DNA of 64,000 bases. Source: JAVVTQ01 sp036653595. Its GTDB lineage: Bacteria > Bacillota > Clostridia > Oscillospirales > Ruminococcaceae. The stretch covers positions 62,001-126,000 of the forward strand of contig JAVVTQ010000001.1 in NCBI GenBank assembly GCA_036653595.1. Reading direction: 5' to 3'. A model generated the notes under the pieces. It saw only the letters and a list, made by a program, of their open reading frames with translations. It searched no databases and was not told the DNA's origin. The translations under genes and the position numbers were made by a program. Each line of letters opens with the position of its first letter. Within the stretch, counting starts at the first letter, position 1. Positions 33,899-43,671 of this stretch are shown here, piece by piece.

Positions 33899-34996
33899 CT
33901 ACCTGCCGAAAGCATTCAATTTCTCAATTACAAAGCTTTGTTCCTCTTTTGTCATGCCGTTATACATTGGCAGGCTGAGGACGGTGTTTGCGTTGTGCTC
34001 GGCTATGGGAAAGGAACCCTTTTTGAGTCCCAAATAAGCATATGCCTCAGAGAGATGGGGCGGGATTGGGTAGTGTACAATGGTTCCGATTTCAAAGCCG
34101 TTTAGGAACGAAATAAGCTCGTCGCGGCGCTCACAGTGTATGACAAACTGATGCCAGGTCATGCTCGAACCGGGTCTGATTTTCGGCATTGTGAAGTTCT
34201 CGTTTTTCACCTCTGAGAGGTAGCGGGCGGCAATGCGCGAGCGCTCTTCGTTGAAATCGTCGAGATATTTGAGCTTTACGCGCAAAAGACCGGCTTGCAG
34301 CTCGTCGAGGCGGCTATTTGTGCCGACTACTTCATTTTGGTAGCGGACGCGGCTGCCATAGTTGCGAAATACGCGGAACTTGTCGGCAAGCTCATCGCTG
34401 TCGGTGACAATTGCTCCGGCATCTCCAAAGGCACCACAACCCTTTGTGGGATAAAAGGAAAAGCATCCGATATCGCCAAAAGTGCCCGCGGCTTTGCCGT
34501 CCCACATCGTCTTGTGGCTCTGCGCGCAGTCCTCAACGACGCGCAGGCCGTGCTCTTTTGCAATGCCGCATATTTTTGTCATGTCGCATGACTGGCCAAA
34601 AAGATGAACTGCGAGAATGGCTTTGGTTTTGTCCGTCAGCGCAGCCGCAATCTTGCTCGAATCTATGTTGTCATATTCGTCCGGCTCGACAAAAACGGGA
34701 GTCGCGCCATTCATCGAGATGCCCATTGCACATGCAATATAGGCGTTTGAGCAAACGATGACCTCATCGCCCTCACCTATGTCAAGCAGGCGGAAGCTTA
34801 TCCAGAGCGCATCCAATCCACTGGCAAGTCCGACGCAGTGGCGCGCGCCTATGTATGAGGAAAACTCGTTTTCAAAGCAGGACACCTCATCTCCGAGAAT
34901 ATACCAGCCCTTGCGCAAAATTTCGATTGCCTTGGCCTCATATTCCGCGGCGTTTAGCTCGTACTGACGTTTGAGATTATTGGGAAGAATTTTCAT
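33899..34996 (-). CDS. DegT/DnrJ/EryC1 sugar aminotransferase
   Basis: PLP-dependent aminotransferase of 365 residues acting on nucleotide-linked keto sugars. Landmarks: GWYILGDEVSCFENEFSSYIGARHCVGLASGLDAL, VHLFGQSCDMTKI, EDCAQSHKT, PLP lysine in FSFYPTKGCGAFGDAG, and NSRLDELQAGLLRVKL. Its closest functional class is FdtB/QdtB-like 3-aminotransferases, judged from the neighbouring FdtA-like cupin. The start giving MKILPNN is preferred. There is a 179-nt gap to the next gene, so cotranscription is likely but not certain. Confidence 0.92.
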   Translation of the reverse strand: MKILPNNLKRQYELNAAEYEAKAIEILRKGWYILGDEVSCFENEFSSYIGARHCVGLASGLDALWISFRLLDIGEGDEVIVCSNAYIACAMGISMNGATPVFVEPDEYDNIDSSKIAAALTDKTKAILAVHLFGQSCDMTKICGIAKEHGLRVVEDCAQSHKTMWDGKAAGTFGDIGCFSFYPTKGCGAFGDAGAIVTDSDELADKFRVFRNYGSRVRYQNEVVGTNSRLDELQAGLLRVKLKYLDDFNEERSRIAARYLSEVKNENFTMPKIRPGSSMTWHQFVIHCERRDELISFLNGFEIGTIVHYPIPPHLSEAYAYLGLKKGSFPIAEHNANTVLSLPMYNGMTKEEQSFVIEKLNAFGR

Positions 34997-35277
34997 TGTT
35001 ATTACCCGCATTGAAAATTTCAATTATTTTTCTAATTATACAATGAAAGTCATTTTTTTACAAGGATACGTGCTTTTATGCGCGAGAGCAGAGAGGGGTT
35101 CTATATGTGCGATTTAAGAGAAGCGGCCCCGTGCATTCGACAGGATCACATACACGCTGCCGAAGGTCCGCAGGCATGTCTCTTTTCGAGGCGAAAGTGT
35201 GCGAAAATTGCAGGAAATACAAGAGATACCGGAGCTGTGAAAATAAAAAGCGCTTGATTTGCCGTGCGCACTAAAGT

Positions 35278-35305
35278 AATAGAACACCCCGATTTTGCAT
35301 ATTGT
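35278..35305 (+). promoter_or_regulatory. Sigma-E-like promoter of spoIIP
   Basis: CATATTGT (35298-35305) fits the sporulation sigma-E -10 pattern CATANNNT, with AATA (35278-35281) 16 nt upstream as a weak -35. SpoIIP is a sigma-E target in Bacillus. The remainder of 34997-35277 shows no gene. Confidence 0.4.
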
Positions 35306-35329
35306 TTATAGACGAAAACGGAGGCAGAA

Positions 35330-36460
35330 ATGAAGAGACAAGCCGTCAAAACAATAAAGAATATCGCGTTATCGGCGGTGCTTGCGGCAGTGCCGTTTTT
35401 TGCGGCACACACATTTGGTCAGAAGGTGGATTTGTCACGGGCACTCGACGGTGTCACAAAGGTTTCGGCTTCGTTTGTGATGCCAAACGGCGGCCTTGCA
35501 GCGGCTCAGGCAAGCCTGGACACCGAGCATGAGGTTGTCACGGTGCCCGAAAACCCGCTTGCCGATGCAAATGAACAGACTGAGGAGAAATCGGAGGAGC
35601 TTCTGCCAAATAACGCCGATATAGAGCAGGCCGAAACGATGATTGCTCAGGAGAACAGAAAGCCTATCGAAGAGGTGCAGTTCGCCACCTCCTCAAGCAA
35701 GCCGAATTTCTGGAGCTTCGGGAGCGGCTTTGTGCAAAATGCGACAAAGCACAAAAATGAATACCTGTCAAAAGCCGTTGCGGGCGACACAGGCTACAAA
35801 GTTGACCTCAATTCCAATGACCCGCAGGTGCTCATTATCCACACGCACACAACAGAAAGCTATGACAGGTATGACTGCGGATTTTATGACGTCACATATC
35901 CGACACGATCGACAGATCCGCAAAAGAACATAATCGCAGTGGGTGAGGTGTTGGGGCAGCAGCTGAATGCAAATGGGATAAAAACAATACATGCGCTGGA
36001 ATATCACGATTATCCGTCATATACAAACTCCTATTACAGGAGTGAGGAAACGGTAAAGGGATATCTTGCAAAGTATCCGTCAATAAAGATTGTGCTCGAC
36101 CTGCACAGAGACGGCATGCAGCGCGCGGACGGCACACGCGTAAAACCGACCGTTGTGATTGACGGCAAGAAAGCGGCGCAGTTTATGATAATTTGCTGTG
36201 CCGACGACGAAACGGGGTTCATGCCAAATTATTTGGAGAATCTAAAGCTCGCCGTGCGCATACAAAACGATGCCGCGACAATGTATCCCGGGATTGCGCG
36301 CCCGGTGCTCTTTGATTACCGCGACTACAATCAGTACCTTTCAAAAGGAGCGCTGCTGATTGAAATCGGCTCCGAGGCAAACACGCTCGACGAGGCAAAA
36401 TGCACAGCCGAACTTCTGGGTGAAATCCTTTCAAAGACACTATCGGCATTGCCGCAGTAA
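35330..36460 (+). CDS. spoIIP: Stage II sporulation protein P
   Basis: Peptidoglycan hydrolase (amidase/endopeptidase) of the DMP complex that drives membrane migration during engulfment. The 376-residue protein has a basic N-terminus and one membrane helix (about 9-27), a low-complexity linker (about 60-130), and a SpoIIP domain (about 155-375) with VLIIHTHTTESY, IVLDLHRDGM and LLIEIGSEANT, which hold the zinc-binding His and catalytic residues. The ATG follows CGGAGG. A bidirectional terminator follows. This gene shows that the organism makes, or recently made, endospores. Confidence 0.93.
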   Translation: MKRQAVKTIKNIALSAVLAAVPFFAAHTFGQKVDLSRALDGVTKVSASFVMPNGGLAAAQASLDTEHEVVTVPENPLADANEQTEEKSEELLPNNADIEQAETMIAQENRKPIEEVQFATSSSKPNFWSFGSGFVQNATKHKNEYLSKAVAGDTGYKVDLNSNDPQVLIIHTHTTESYDRYDCGFYDVTYPTRSTDPQKNIIAVGEVLGQQLNANGIKTIHALEYHDYPSYTNSYYRSEETVKGYLAKYPSIKIVLDLHRDGMQRADGTRVKPTVVIDGKKAAQFMIICCADDETGFMPNYLENLKLAVRIQNDAATMYPGIARPVLFDYRDYNQYLSKGALLIEIGSEANTLDEAKCTAELLGEILSKTLSALPQ

Positions 36461-36581
36461 AAGCAGCGGCAGCGGCTGAATTGTTTCAGAGGCACGTCGC
36501 AAGGCACCCGCAGAAACAGCAAATAGCACTGTTGAAAAGACCAACCCAAAAAGCCTTGACTTAAGAACAAGAGATAATGAG

Positions 36582-36614
36582 AAAGGCGTCGTCGCTGACA
36601 GCGACGACGCCTTT
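36582..36614. terminator. Bidirectional terminator between spoIIP and the DUF937 gene
   Basis: A perfect 15-bp stem (36582-36596 with 36600-36614, AAAGGCGTCGTCGCT and its complement) with a 3-nt loop. It lies between convergent genes. Confidence 0.85.
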
Positions 36615-36643
36615 CATATGTGAAAAATAAACCATTGCCTGCG

Positions 36644-37327
36644 CTAAAAAAGCTTGCCCAGCGCGGAGGCAACGTCGTCCAGACCGAAACCGTCGTCCTT
36701 CTTCTTGCCGGGCTTTGAGCCTCCACCGGTGAAGAGGTCGGCGACGTCGTCCAGACCGAAGCCGTCGTCCTTTTTCTTGCCGGGCTTTGAGCCTTTGCCG
36801 GTGAAGAGGGACGCAATGTCGTCCAGACCGAAGCCGTCGTCATTGCCGCCCGACGAGCCTCCCAGCAGCGAGCCAAAAAGAGATGAGAGCATATCGGAAC
36901 CGGTGTTTGTCTTTTGCTTTGCTCCCCCGAGAAAGCTGAGCAGCAGCGGTGCGAGTGCAGTCAAAATAGAGCCGGCACTCTTTTGGGAGACGCCGGATTT
37001 TTTAGCAATTGCGCTCACTGCGGTCTGTTCTTGTGAACCGAAAATTTTGCCCAAAATCTTTTCGCCGTCGTCGAGGTCGACGTTTTTGAAGAAAGCACCA
37101 ATATCCTTTACACTGTCTGTTTTGTGGCTGTCGAGTGCCTTATCCAGCGATTTTGCACCCTCGGGCGTTTTTGCATTTTCGCCGAGAGCTGACAAAAGCA
37201 GAGGCAAAGCGGCAGAGGCGACCTTTTCAACGTCACCCGCATCGGTGTTTGTTGTTTTGCCGGCAGCCTCAAAGCCGCCCTGATTTGACAGTGCACCCAG
37301 CAGAAGGTCTGAAAAAGATGATGACAT
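36644..37327 (-). CDS. DUF937 (YidB-like) protein with C-terminal 24-residue repeats
   Basis: Protein of 227 residues. Residues 1-140 match DUF937/YidB: alternating short hydrophobic helices with LLLGALSNQGG, ALPLLLSALGEN, ILGKIFGSQEQTAVSAIAKKSGVSQKSAGSILTALAPLLLSFLG. The C-terminus is made of 24-residue repeats, each DDGFGLDD-V/I-A-x-LFTGxGSKPGKKK, two full copies and a final partial one (36668-36842; DNA period exactly 72 nt). Function of the family is unknown; some members affect antibiotic or envelope traits. Not secreted by any signal I can see. Confidence 0.85.
   Translation of the reverse strand: MSSSFSDLLLGALSNQGGFEAAGKTTNTDAGDVEKVASAALPLLLSALGENAKTPEGAKSLDKALDSHKTDSVKDIGAFFKNVDLDDGEKILGKIFGSQEQTAVSAIAKKSGVSQKSAGSILTALAPLLLSFLGGAKQKTNTGSDMLSSLFGSLLGGSSGGNDDGFGLDDIASLFTGKGSKPGKKKDDGFGLDDVADLFTGGGSKPGKKKDDGFGLDDVASALGKLF
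36674..36832. repeat. 72-bp tandem coding repeat
   Basis: GTCGTCCAGACCGAA recurs at 36674, 36746 and 36818, exactly 72 nt apart, and the sequence between is nearly identical. It encodes the 24-residue repeats of the DUF937 protein. Confidence 0.85.
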
Positions 37328-37567
37328 TTATATTCCTCCAAGTTTTATTACAAGCTTTATATTGCAAGTATACAAATGAATGGCAGCTGCTGTCAATAAA
37401 CAGTGAATTTGAAGAAAAAAAAGACATTATCTTTCACCCGGATGAAAATCAGCCGCAATTTTCGATATAATTTTCACGAACCCTCAAGATGCCGTCTGTT
37501 TGCAAAATGGAATTTTCAATAAGACCCACGATGCAAAAGTTCAAAGATGCATAAATACAAGCGGGAT

Positions 37568-37605
37568 AAAAAAAGGCAGCTATGCCAACAACGGCACGAG
37601 CTGCC
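37568..37605 (-). terminator. Terminator after the M14 peptidase gene
   Basis: GGCAGCT (37575-37581) and AGCTGCC (37599-37605) form the stem; reading on the minus strand it is followed by seven T. It lies about 50 nt after the stop. The rest of 37328-37567 shows no gene. Confidence 0.65.
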
Positions 37606-37656
37606 ATAAAAGCACCGATAATCAGATGCCGAGGGCACATAGAAAGCAGGCAAAAG

Positions 37657-38559
37657 TCACACTATGGCGGCAACAGTCAGCGCTTTTTCAACTCTGTTCC
37701 ATATCGCCTCAAAGTCCGAATAGGGGAGAGGATTTTTCCCCGCCCCCAGCTCGATTGTAAAGCCGGGGCGGCAGTGCCTTTTGATGAACCAGTCCTTTAG
37801 CCCCGCATGCGAGGCGGGCGCCGACGGCTCACACAGGCGATAGCCTGAAAGCGCGGTGAGAACCGAGGCTATGTATTCGCTGCCGTCGGGGATGACGCTG
37901 CCGTACTTCCAGTAAATTTCTTCGCCCTGCGAGTGAAGCGCATACAGTGAGCGCGGGCGGTATAGGCCAACCGCGTGAACGACGGCGCGCGACTCCGGCT
38001 CCGACAGCGGAAAAGAGCCGCCGTAGCGCGTGGGAGACGCCGAGATTATGCCGAGCTTTGCAACCTGCCTTTTTGCAAGATAAAAGCCGGCGGGAAAGTT
38101 GTGGTTTATGTCTACTCCGCGCGCGTTCGCCTGCCAATATCCAAAGTCGGCATCTTCAAAGCGGGAGAGAAGTCTGTGGGTTTTACAGGCTGCGGCTCTG
38201 CCTCTGCGGCGCAGCTCGAAGCCGTCGGGATTGAGAAGAGGAATCACGACGGTGCCGCGGCGAAGCAGTGCCACGCGCATGTCAATCCCGCACAAAAGCT
38301 CACCGTCATGCACTGCCTCGACGGCCGTGTCGCAAAGACGAAGCGCCGTCAGCACCGAGGCCCACTCCATTCCGTGCGTTCCGCCGACAATCATCGAAGG
38401 GTTATTCATGTTGCCGATTTCGAGCGCATATATGGGCCGCCCGCACACGGACTTTCCGAGGACACGCAATTTTGTGAAGCTCATTTTCGCAAGCTCAAAG
38501 AGCCGCTTTGCAATCTCGGGCTCACCCACACAGCCTGCATTTTCATAAAGAAAGTTCAT
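37657..38559 (-). CDS. M14-family zinc carboxypeptidase
   Basis: Metallopeptidase of 300 residues related to DL-endopeptidase/gamma-D-glutamyl-diaminopimelate carboxypeptidases. Zinc ligands: GGTHGMEW (His62, Glu65) and ALHSQGEEIYW (distal His). DINHNFPAGF supplies the substrate-binding Asn-Arg/Asn region, and FTIELGAGKNP carries the catalytic Glu. There is no signal peptide, so it may act in the cytoplasm on recycled muropeptides or be released by other means. The start MNFLYEN removes 12 residues from the longest frame. Monocistronic. Confidence 0.88.
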   Translation of the reverse strand: MNFLYENAGCVGEPEIAKRLFELAKMSFTKLRVLGKSVCGRPIYALEIGNMNNPSMIVGGTHGMEWASVLTALRLCDTAVEAVHDGELLCGIDMRVALLRRGTVVIPLLNPDGFELRRRGRAAACKTHRLLSRFEDADFGYWQANARGVDINHNFPAGFYLAKRQVAKLGIISASPTRYGGSFPLSEPESRAVVHAVGLYRPRSLYALHSQGEEIYWKYGSVIPDGSEYIASVLTALSGYRLCEPSAPASHAGLKDWFIKRHCRPGFTIELGAGKNPLPYSDFEAIWNRVEKALTVAAIV

Positions 38560-38870
38560 CGTCAAATCTCCGCTTTGTTGTGGGAGAAGCAGCAACTATA
38601 TATTGCAGCTAATCCGGAATAATGATATCGGCAAACAGCGCATAAGAAAAAGGCACATCGTGAAAAGACACGCATGGTGTTCGGTGTCGGATGAACACTT
38701 TCAACATCTGTATTCTCACGCATTGATATTTAGACATATCGGCAAGCGGCGAGCGGCTCTGCCAAGTGGGAGAAGCCGCACAAAAAACTGGCATTGCGCC
38801 CCGCCCGGTTGGGGCAAAAAGCGGTTCTCGGGAGCGGCGAAGGTATTTTTTAATGTAAAGCACAAAAAAT

Positions 38871-39043
38871 TATGTTATAACAACCCCGAAGCTGCGCTTC
38901 GCCTCGCGGCTTCGCCGCGACTATCGCTTCGCTTTTTTAAGGTATGTGTTATAACAACCCCGAAGCTGCGCTTCGAGAACGTTTTACCGCAATTTGCCGA
39001 AGCTGCGCTTCGTCTCGCGGCTTTGCCGCGACTATCGCTTCGC
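38871..39043. repeat. REP-like cluster of short palindromic repeats
   Basis: GAAGCTGCGCTTCG occurs three times (38888, 38961, 38999). A 45-bp unit at 38888-38932, containing the palindrome TCGCGGCTTCGCCGCGA, recurs at 38999-39043 with two mismatches. TTATAACAACCCCGAAGCTG occurs at about 38875 and 38949. The units are GC-rich hairpins typical of REP/BIME elements. The flank 38560-38870 shows no gene. Confidence 0.75.
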
Positions 39044-39054
39044 GATAGAAATTG

Positions 39055-39063
39055 TGGTATAAT
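39055..39063 (+). promoter_or_regulatory. Extended -10 promoter candidate for the DEAD-box helicase
   Basis: TGGTATAAT is a consensus -10 (TATAAT at 39058-39063) with an extended TG. A clear -35 is absent; the upstream DNA is the REP-like cluster. Confidence 0.4.
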
Positions 39064-39146
39064 ATAAAAAGCTTTGGTATTTTGTTGTTTATATGCAGAC
39101 TATCAGCCCATTTGGGTTAGCAAATAAAAAAAAGAAACGGTAGAAA

Positions 39147-40475
39147 ATGAAATTTGAAGAAATGAACCTTATCGCGCCGCTGTTGCGCGCCGTGTCAGAC
39201 GCGGGCTACAGCGAGCCGTCACCCATACAGAGCGCCGCGATACCACCGCTGCTTGAGGGCTGCGATGTTCTCGGCTGTGCGCAGACCGGAACGGGGAAAA
39301 CAGCTGCCTTTGCGCTGCCTATTTTACAGAGATTGTCGAAGGTAAAGAGCAAGGCAATACGCTCGCTCATTTTGACCCCGACTCGGGAGCTGGCCATGCA
39401 GATATTCGAAAGCTTCCGCGATTACGGAAAATATCTTCCGCTTCGCTGCGGCGTGATTTTCGGCGGAGTCGGACAAAACCCGCAAGTTGAGATGCTGCGA
39501 AGAGGAGTCGATGTGCTGGTGGCAACGCCCGGGCGCCTAAATGATCTCATAGGACAAGGGTATATAAAACTTGACAAGGTCGAGGTCTTTGTCTTGGACG
39601 AGGCAGACAGGATGCTTGACATGGGCTTTATAAACGATGTAAAAAGAGTGCTTCGCCTTTTGCCGACTGAGCGCCAGACGCTGCTCTTTAGCGCCACAAT
39701 GCCAAAGGAGATAGAGTCGCTCGCCTGCTCCATACTCAAAAATCCGAAAGAGATTAAGGTTGACCCGGTGACAAGCACGGTTGACGCCATAAGCCAGTGT
39801 GTTTATTTCGTTGACAAGGGAAACAAAAAACTGCTTTTGGCGTCGCTGCTCAAGGGCGGCAATGTTCAGAGCGCGCTGGTATTTACAAGAACCAAGCACG
39901 GCGCTAACCGCGTCGTCACAGAGCTAGCTCAGGTGGGAATTATTGCACTTGCCATTCACGGCAACAAGAGCCAGACGGCAAGGCAGGACGCGCTGTCTCA
40001 GTTTAAAAGCGGCAAAATCAAGGTGCTGATTGCAACCGATATCGCAGCGCGCGGGATTGACATAGTCGAACTTTCACATGTATTCAACTACGATTTGCCC
40101 AACATCCCGGAGACGTATATTCACCGAATCGGCAGAACGGGAAGAGCCGGGCTTGGCGGCGATGCCGTGAGTTTTTGCAATTATGATGAGCTTGAGTATC
40201 TCGGAGATATTGAAAAGCTAATAGGCAAAAAGATACCGGAAAAGCAGTCAGAGTGGCCGATGACAATCATGTACAAAACAGAAAAGTCGGTTCCTCCCAT
40301 GCATTCCCAGAGAAATTTTGGAGCGCAAAGACAGTCGGCTCCCAATAGACGCTCAAGCGCGCCGCAAAAGACAGACGACAGAGCAAAATCGTATAAATCA
40401 GGCGGGGATTCAAAGCCGCGCCCGAGAAGAACAGAGCGCCCCGCTAAAAAGAGAACGCACGGCGCGAACGACTGA
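39147..40475 (+). CDS. DEAD-box ATP-dependent RNA helicase
   Basis: RNA helicase of 442 residues. Seen in order: Q motif ([10 protein letters not shown]), motif I AQTGTGKT, Ia [15 protein letters not shown], motif II DEAD in [13 protein letters not shown], motif III SATMP, motif IV region VFTRTKHGA, motif [12 protein letters not shown], motif [12 protein letters not shown]. The last 70 residues are a basic, Arg/Ser/Gln-rich tail likely to bind RNA, as in RhlE/CshA types involved in ribosome assembly and mRNA decay. Which subgroup it belongs to is unclear. Confidence 0.95.
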   Translation: MKFEEMNLIAPLLRAVSDAGYSEPSPIQSAAIPPLLEGCDVLGCAQTGTGKTAAFALPILQRLSKVKSKAIRSLILTPTRELAMQIFESFRDYGKYLPLRCGVIFGGVGQNPQVEMLRRGVDVLVATPGRLNDLIGQGYIKLDKVEVFVLDEADRMLDMGFINDVKRVLRLLPTERQTLLFSATMPKEIESLACSILKNPKEIKVDPVTSTVDAISQCVYFVDKGNKKLLLASLLKGGNVQSALVFTRTKHGANRVVTELAQVGIIALAIHGNKSQTARQDALSQFKSGKIKVLIATDIAARGIDIVELSHVFNYDLPNIPETYIHRIGRTGRAGLGGDAVSFCNYDELEYLGDIEKLIGKKIPEKQSEWPMTIMYKTEKSVPPMHSQRNFGAQRQSAPNRRSSAPQKTDDRAKSYKSGGDSKPRPRRTERPAKKRTHGAND

Positions 40476-40492
40476 ACGAAAGGAAAGTGCTT

Positions 40493-41533
40493 ATGTACAG
40501 CTTTTTAAACGACTACAGCGAGGGTGCCCACGAGAGAATTATGGAGGCGCTTGCCGCCACAAACAGAGAGCAAACCTGCGGCTACGGCATGGATGATTAT
40601 TGTGAAAAGGCGCGAGATCTCATAGGTGCACGTCTTGGCGGCGATGTGGCGGGCATACATTTTTTGGTAGGCGGCACGCAGGCGAATATGACTGTGATTT
40701 CCGCGGCGCTAAAAGCACATCAGGGCGTTATATCGGCTAAAACAGGTCACATCAACGCGCACGAAACGGGCGCCGTGGAAGCGACAGGCCATAAAGTTCT
40801 CACAATCGAAACCGAAAACGGAAAGCTCTCGGCGGAGGATGTTGACAAGCTTATAAATGCGCATTATATGGACGAGAATTCTGAGCACACTGTGCAGCCG
40901 GGCATGGTCTATATCTCAAATCCAACGGAAATCGGCACAATCTACAGCAAAAAAGAGCTGACAGAGCTTTCCTGCGTCTGCGCAAAGCACAAAGTCCCGC
41001 TGTTTCTCGATGGCGCTCGTCTCGGATGCGCGTTGACCTGCGATGAAAACGATTTGACGCTCGCCGATATTGCGCACCTTACCGATGTTTTTTATATCGG
41101 TGGCACGAAGATGGGGGCTCTTTTCGGTGAGGCTGTCGTCATCGCCAATGAGGAAATAAACCGCGATTTTCGCTATCACATAAAGCAGCGTGGCGGTATG
41201 CTCGCAAAAGGGCGTCTTTTGGGAATACAGTTTGCGGCTCTGTTTGAGGACGATTTGTATTTTGAACTGGCTCGCCACGCAAATGTTATGGCGCGCAAGC
41301 TCTCTGATGGGATACGGAAGCTGGGCTTTGACTTCCTCGTCGATTCTCCGACAAATCAGCTTTTTCCGATTTTTGAAAAGCAGCTCATTGCAAGCCTCAG
41401 CGAAAGCTTTGTAATGTCGGTCTGGCAAACATACGATGACACCCGCGATGCTGTCAGATTGTGTACCTCGTGGGCGACCAAGGAAGCACATGTCGACGAG
41501 TTTTTGTCAAAACTCGGCTCGGCTTCGCACTGA
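40493..41533 (+). CDS. Threonine aldolase family beta-eliminating lyase
   Basis: PLP enzyme of 346 residues resembling low-specificity L-threonine aldolases (threonine to glycine + acetaldehyde). Landmarks: the N-terminal FLNDYSEGAHERIMEAL, CGYGMDDY, VGGTQAN, INAHETGAVEATGHK, FLDGARLGCAL, and the PLP lysine in YIGGTKMGALFGEAV (about residue 205). This is the short-form subgroup common in Clostridia. The start at MYSFLND follows AGGAAAG. It lies 17 nt after the helicase gene, so probably the same transcript, without obvious functional link. A terminator follows. Confidence 0.88.
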   Translation: MYSFLNDYSEGAHERIMEALAATNREQTCGYGMDDYCEKARDLIGARLGGDVAGIHFLVGGTQANMTVISAALKAHQGVISAKTGHINAHETGAVEATGHKVLTIETENGKLSAEDVDKLINAHYMDENSEHTVQPGMVYISNPTEIGTIYSKKELTELSCVCAKHKVPLFLDGARLGCALTCDENDLTLADIAHLTDVFYIGGTKMGALFGEAVVIANEEINRDFRYHIKQRGGMLAKGRLLGIQFAALFEDDLYFELARHANVMARKLSDGIRKLGFDFLVDSPTNQLFPIFEKQLIASLSESFVMSVWQTYDDTRDAVRLCTSWATKEAHVDEFLSKLGSASH

Positions 41534-41550
41534 AAAACATGCAACAATGC

Positions 41551-41588
41551 AAAAAATCGCAGCTGCTTTCAAGCAACTGCGATTTTTT
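41551..41588 (+). terminator. Terminator after the threonine aldolase gene
   Basis: AAAAAATCGCAG and CTGCGATTTTTT close a hairpin with inner TGCTT/AAGCA pairing. It lies 18 nt after the stop. Confidence 0.85.
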
Positions 41589-41727
41589 ATGTCAAAAAGG
41601 GAAATAGGGCACTATCCGAATAGAAATGACTCCGTCCGTCAAAGCAAAGTATCAGACTGACAGGCATTTTGCCCGTCGCACAAAGAGCGACGAATGCGCT
41701 ATGCTTTATTTTCGGAGCATCGGGCGC

Positions 41728-43635
41728 CTATTTCACGCGAATCTCAAATTGCAAAAAGCCGCCACCGGAGGTGTATGCCGCAATGCTTGCCCTGCCGGGA
41801 GACACACCGGTGACAACACCGTCATCGGACACGGAAACGACATCTAGGTTGTCGCTGAGATAGCCTATAAACTCTCCGTTTGAAGCAAGGCAGCCGAGGC
41901 TTTGAGTCTCGTCGGCATCCAAAAACACCGTTGGCAAGAGCGAGATGTAATCGGCAGGAAGAAACCCGGATATGTTCTTGTTGTCAAGCACAAGCTCAAC
42001 CTCATACCAGTACGGACATGACAAAAAGGTGATAAAGTGGTATGAGTCGGCGGGCTTCACGCTTTTGAGCAAAACCTTTGTGCCGAGGGCAATCGCGGTG
42101 CCGTCGTACAGCGCAGACGGCCCTGCGCGAAGAACAACCTCTTTATTGGTGAAGGCGGCTGTGCTTGCCAGCTCGCTTGTAATCGAAGGAATTCCCGATG
42201 TCTGACTGCGGAGGTCATTGTATACGGGAATGGAAAACACCATTGGCTCGTCGAGAACGCCGATTTCAAAATAACCCTCATAGGCAAAAAGCCCCTGAGG
42301 CACGGAGCCGGAGATATTGGTCATATACTGGTGATGGTACATCTCATAGCTGCTATCGGGATTGACGTTGAATTTCTGCAAGTAGCCCGTGTTTTGCCCG
42401 CCGTCGATATAATTTTCACCGATATACTGCGCACCGCCGAGAATTGACTTTTCGGGAGAGGTCCAAGGGCGATTGTACTTTTCGTCTCCGGCGGCCCATT
42501 TTAGCCCGCGGCCTATGGCGCCTTCGCCGTCCGTAGCCCCGATATTGTAGAAGTTGTAGTAGCCCTCCATTCCCTCGTACTTTCCGCTGACGCTGGGGCT
42601 CGGAGTTGAACCGATTTCATGTCTGATTTTTGAGGCGAGATAATATGGATTTATGTTTGTCTTTTCGGCGGCGGACATGATTGTTTCTGCATAGGTCGAG
42701 GTTCCCTTTATGGCATTTCCTGCGCTGTCAAGATAATCGGTCTTCGCGTTTTCCATGAAGGAGCCGAAGAGAATGCCCTCCACCCCGGCAAGTCCGTGAA
42801 AGGCCGGGTCAAAGGTCAGCAGCTCAAACTGAAAAATGCCCTTTTCGTCGAGAAAATTGCGCGGGTCGAGAAAATAGGCCACCGCCGTGGAGGCAGCGCT
42901 TCCAAACCCGCCGTCCTTTTCTACAAATGTGTTTGTGGCGCGGTCGAAGTCGCCCTTTGCCTTGCTTTTCAATAGGCTGTTTGTGTTTCGCAGCATTATG
43001 AGGCTGCGGTCCGAGCGGCTTTCTGCGGCAATTGCTTCCTCTAGGGAAATGCCCGTATCCAGAGCAACGAAGCTCCAGGAGGGATGCTTTTTGTGAAGTT
43101 CGCGCAGTGCAGAGCGGTAGCTCTTCGGAAAAGCATCTATAGCGGCTTCAAATCCGCTGTCTGCAGCTGCGCTCTCGCTCGGCTGCGGCTGCTTGTGCTC
43201 GAGATACTTCGACGCGCTGTCACCCTTGACAATGTCGAGTGTGATTTCACCATAAATAGCCGGGTTATCGTCCAGCGTGGCGGTGACGGTGACCTTTCCC
43301 GTTCCGAAAGGCAAGAGCTCGCCGGTATAGTACAGCGCCGCAAAGTCGGAGCCGGCTGTAATTCTCCAAGTTATGTCGTGCCAGTCGATAGCCTCATTTT
43401 TATACGATGCGTATATCTGTGTGTATTCGCCCGCTGCGGCAGTTTTTGAATCTTGCTCAAGATAAATGATGATTTTCCGTTGCCTGTCATACTTTGACAT
43501 CAGAGACAAAAGCTCATCATGCGCCGTGGGATATGCGCCCGAAAGGCGCTCGGGCAGCATAAACGCGTCTGCGCTGAAAATAGGCGCGGCAAAAAGTACG
43601 GCGAACAGGACAAGTGAAACAAAAACTTTTTTCAT
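41728..43635 (-). CDS. Secreted glucosaminidase-like protein with SH3 and Ig-like domains
   Basis: Extracytoplasmic protein of 635 residues, likely a peptidoglycan hydrolase. It has a signal peptide (1-24, ending SADA), an N-terminal Ig-like/BIG region (about 55-135), and a central region (about 160-450) with LDPRNFLDEKGIFQFE, NINPYYLASKIRHEIG, YNFYNIGA and GGAQYIGENYI that resembles the clostridial GH73 N-acetylglucosaminidase family, Glu350 region of RHEIG being a likely catalytic acid. An SH3-like segment (about 480-560) and a C-terminal BIG2-type repeat end the protein. It is monocistronic. Catalytic activity is inferred. Confidence 0.85.
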   Translation of the reverse strand: MKKVFVSLVLFAVLFAAPIFSADAFMLPERLSGAYPTAHDELLSLMSKYDRQRKIIIYLEQDSKTAAAGEYTQIYASYKNEAIDWHDITWRITAGSDFAALYYTGELLPFGTGKVTVTATLDDNPAIYGEITLDIVKGDSASKYLEHKQPQPSESAAADSGFEAAIDAFPKSYRSALRELHKKHPSWSFVALDTGISLEEAIAAESRSDRSLIMLRNTNSLLKSKAKGDFDRATNTFVEKDGGFGSAASTAVAYFLDPRNFLDEKGIFQFELLTFDPAFHGLAGVEGILFGSFMENAKTDYLDSAGNAIKGTSTYAETIMSAAEKTNINPYYLASKIRHEIGSTPSPSVSGKYEGMEGYYNFYNIGATDGEGAIGRGLKWAAGDEKYNRPWTSPEKSILGGAQYIGENYIDGGQNTGYLQKFNVNPDSSYEMYHHQYMTNISGSVPQGLFAYEGYFEIGVLDEPMVFSIPVYNDLRSQTSGIPSITSELASTAAFTNKEVVLRAGPSALYDGTAIALGTKVLLKSVKPADSYHFITFLSCPYWYEVELVLDNKNISGFLPADYISLLPTVFLDADETQSLGCLASNGEFIGYLSDNLDVVSVSDDGVVTGVSPGRASIAAYTSGGGFLQFEIRVK

Positions 43636-43671
43636 GCAAAGCTCTCCTTTATGTTGCGCGTGATATGTTCG

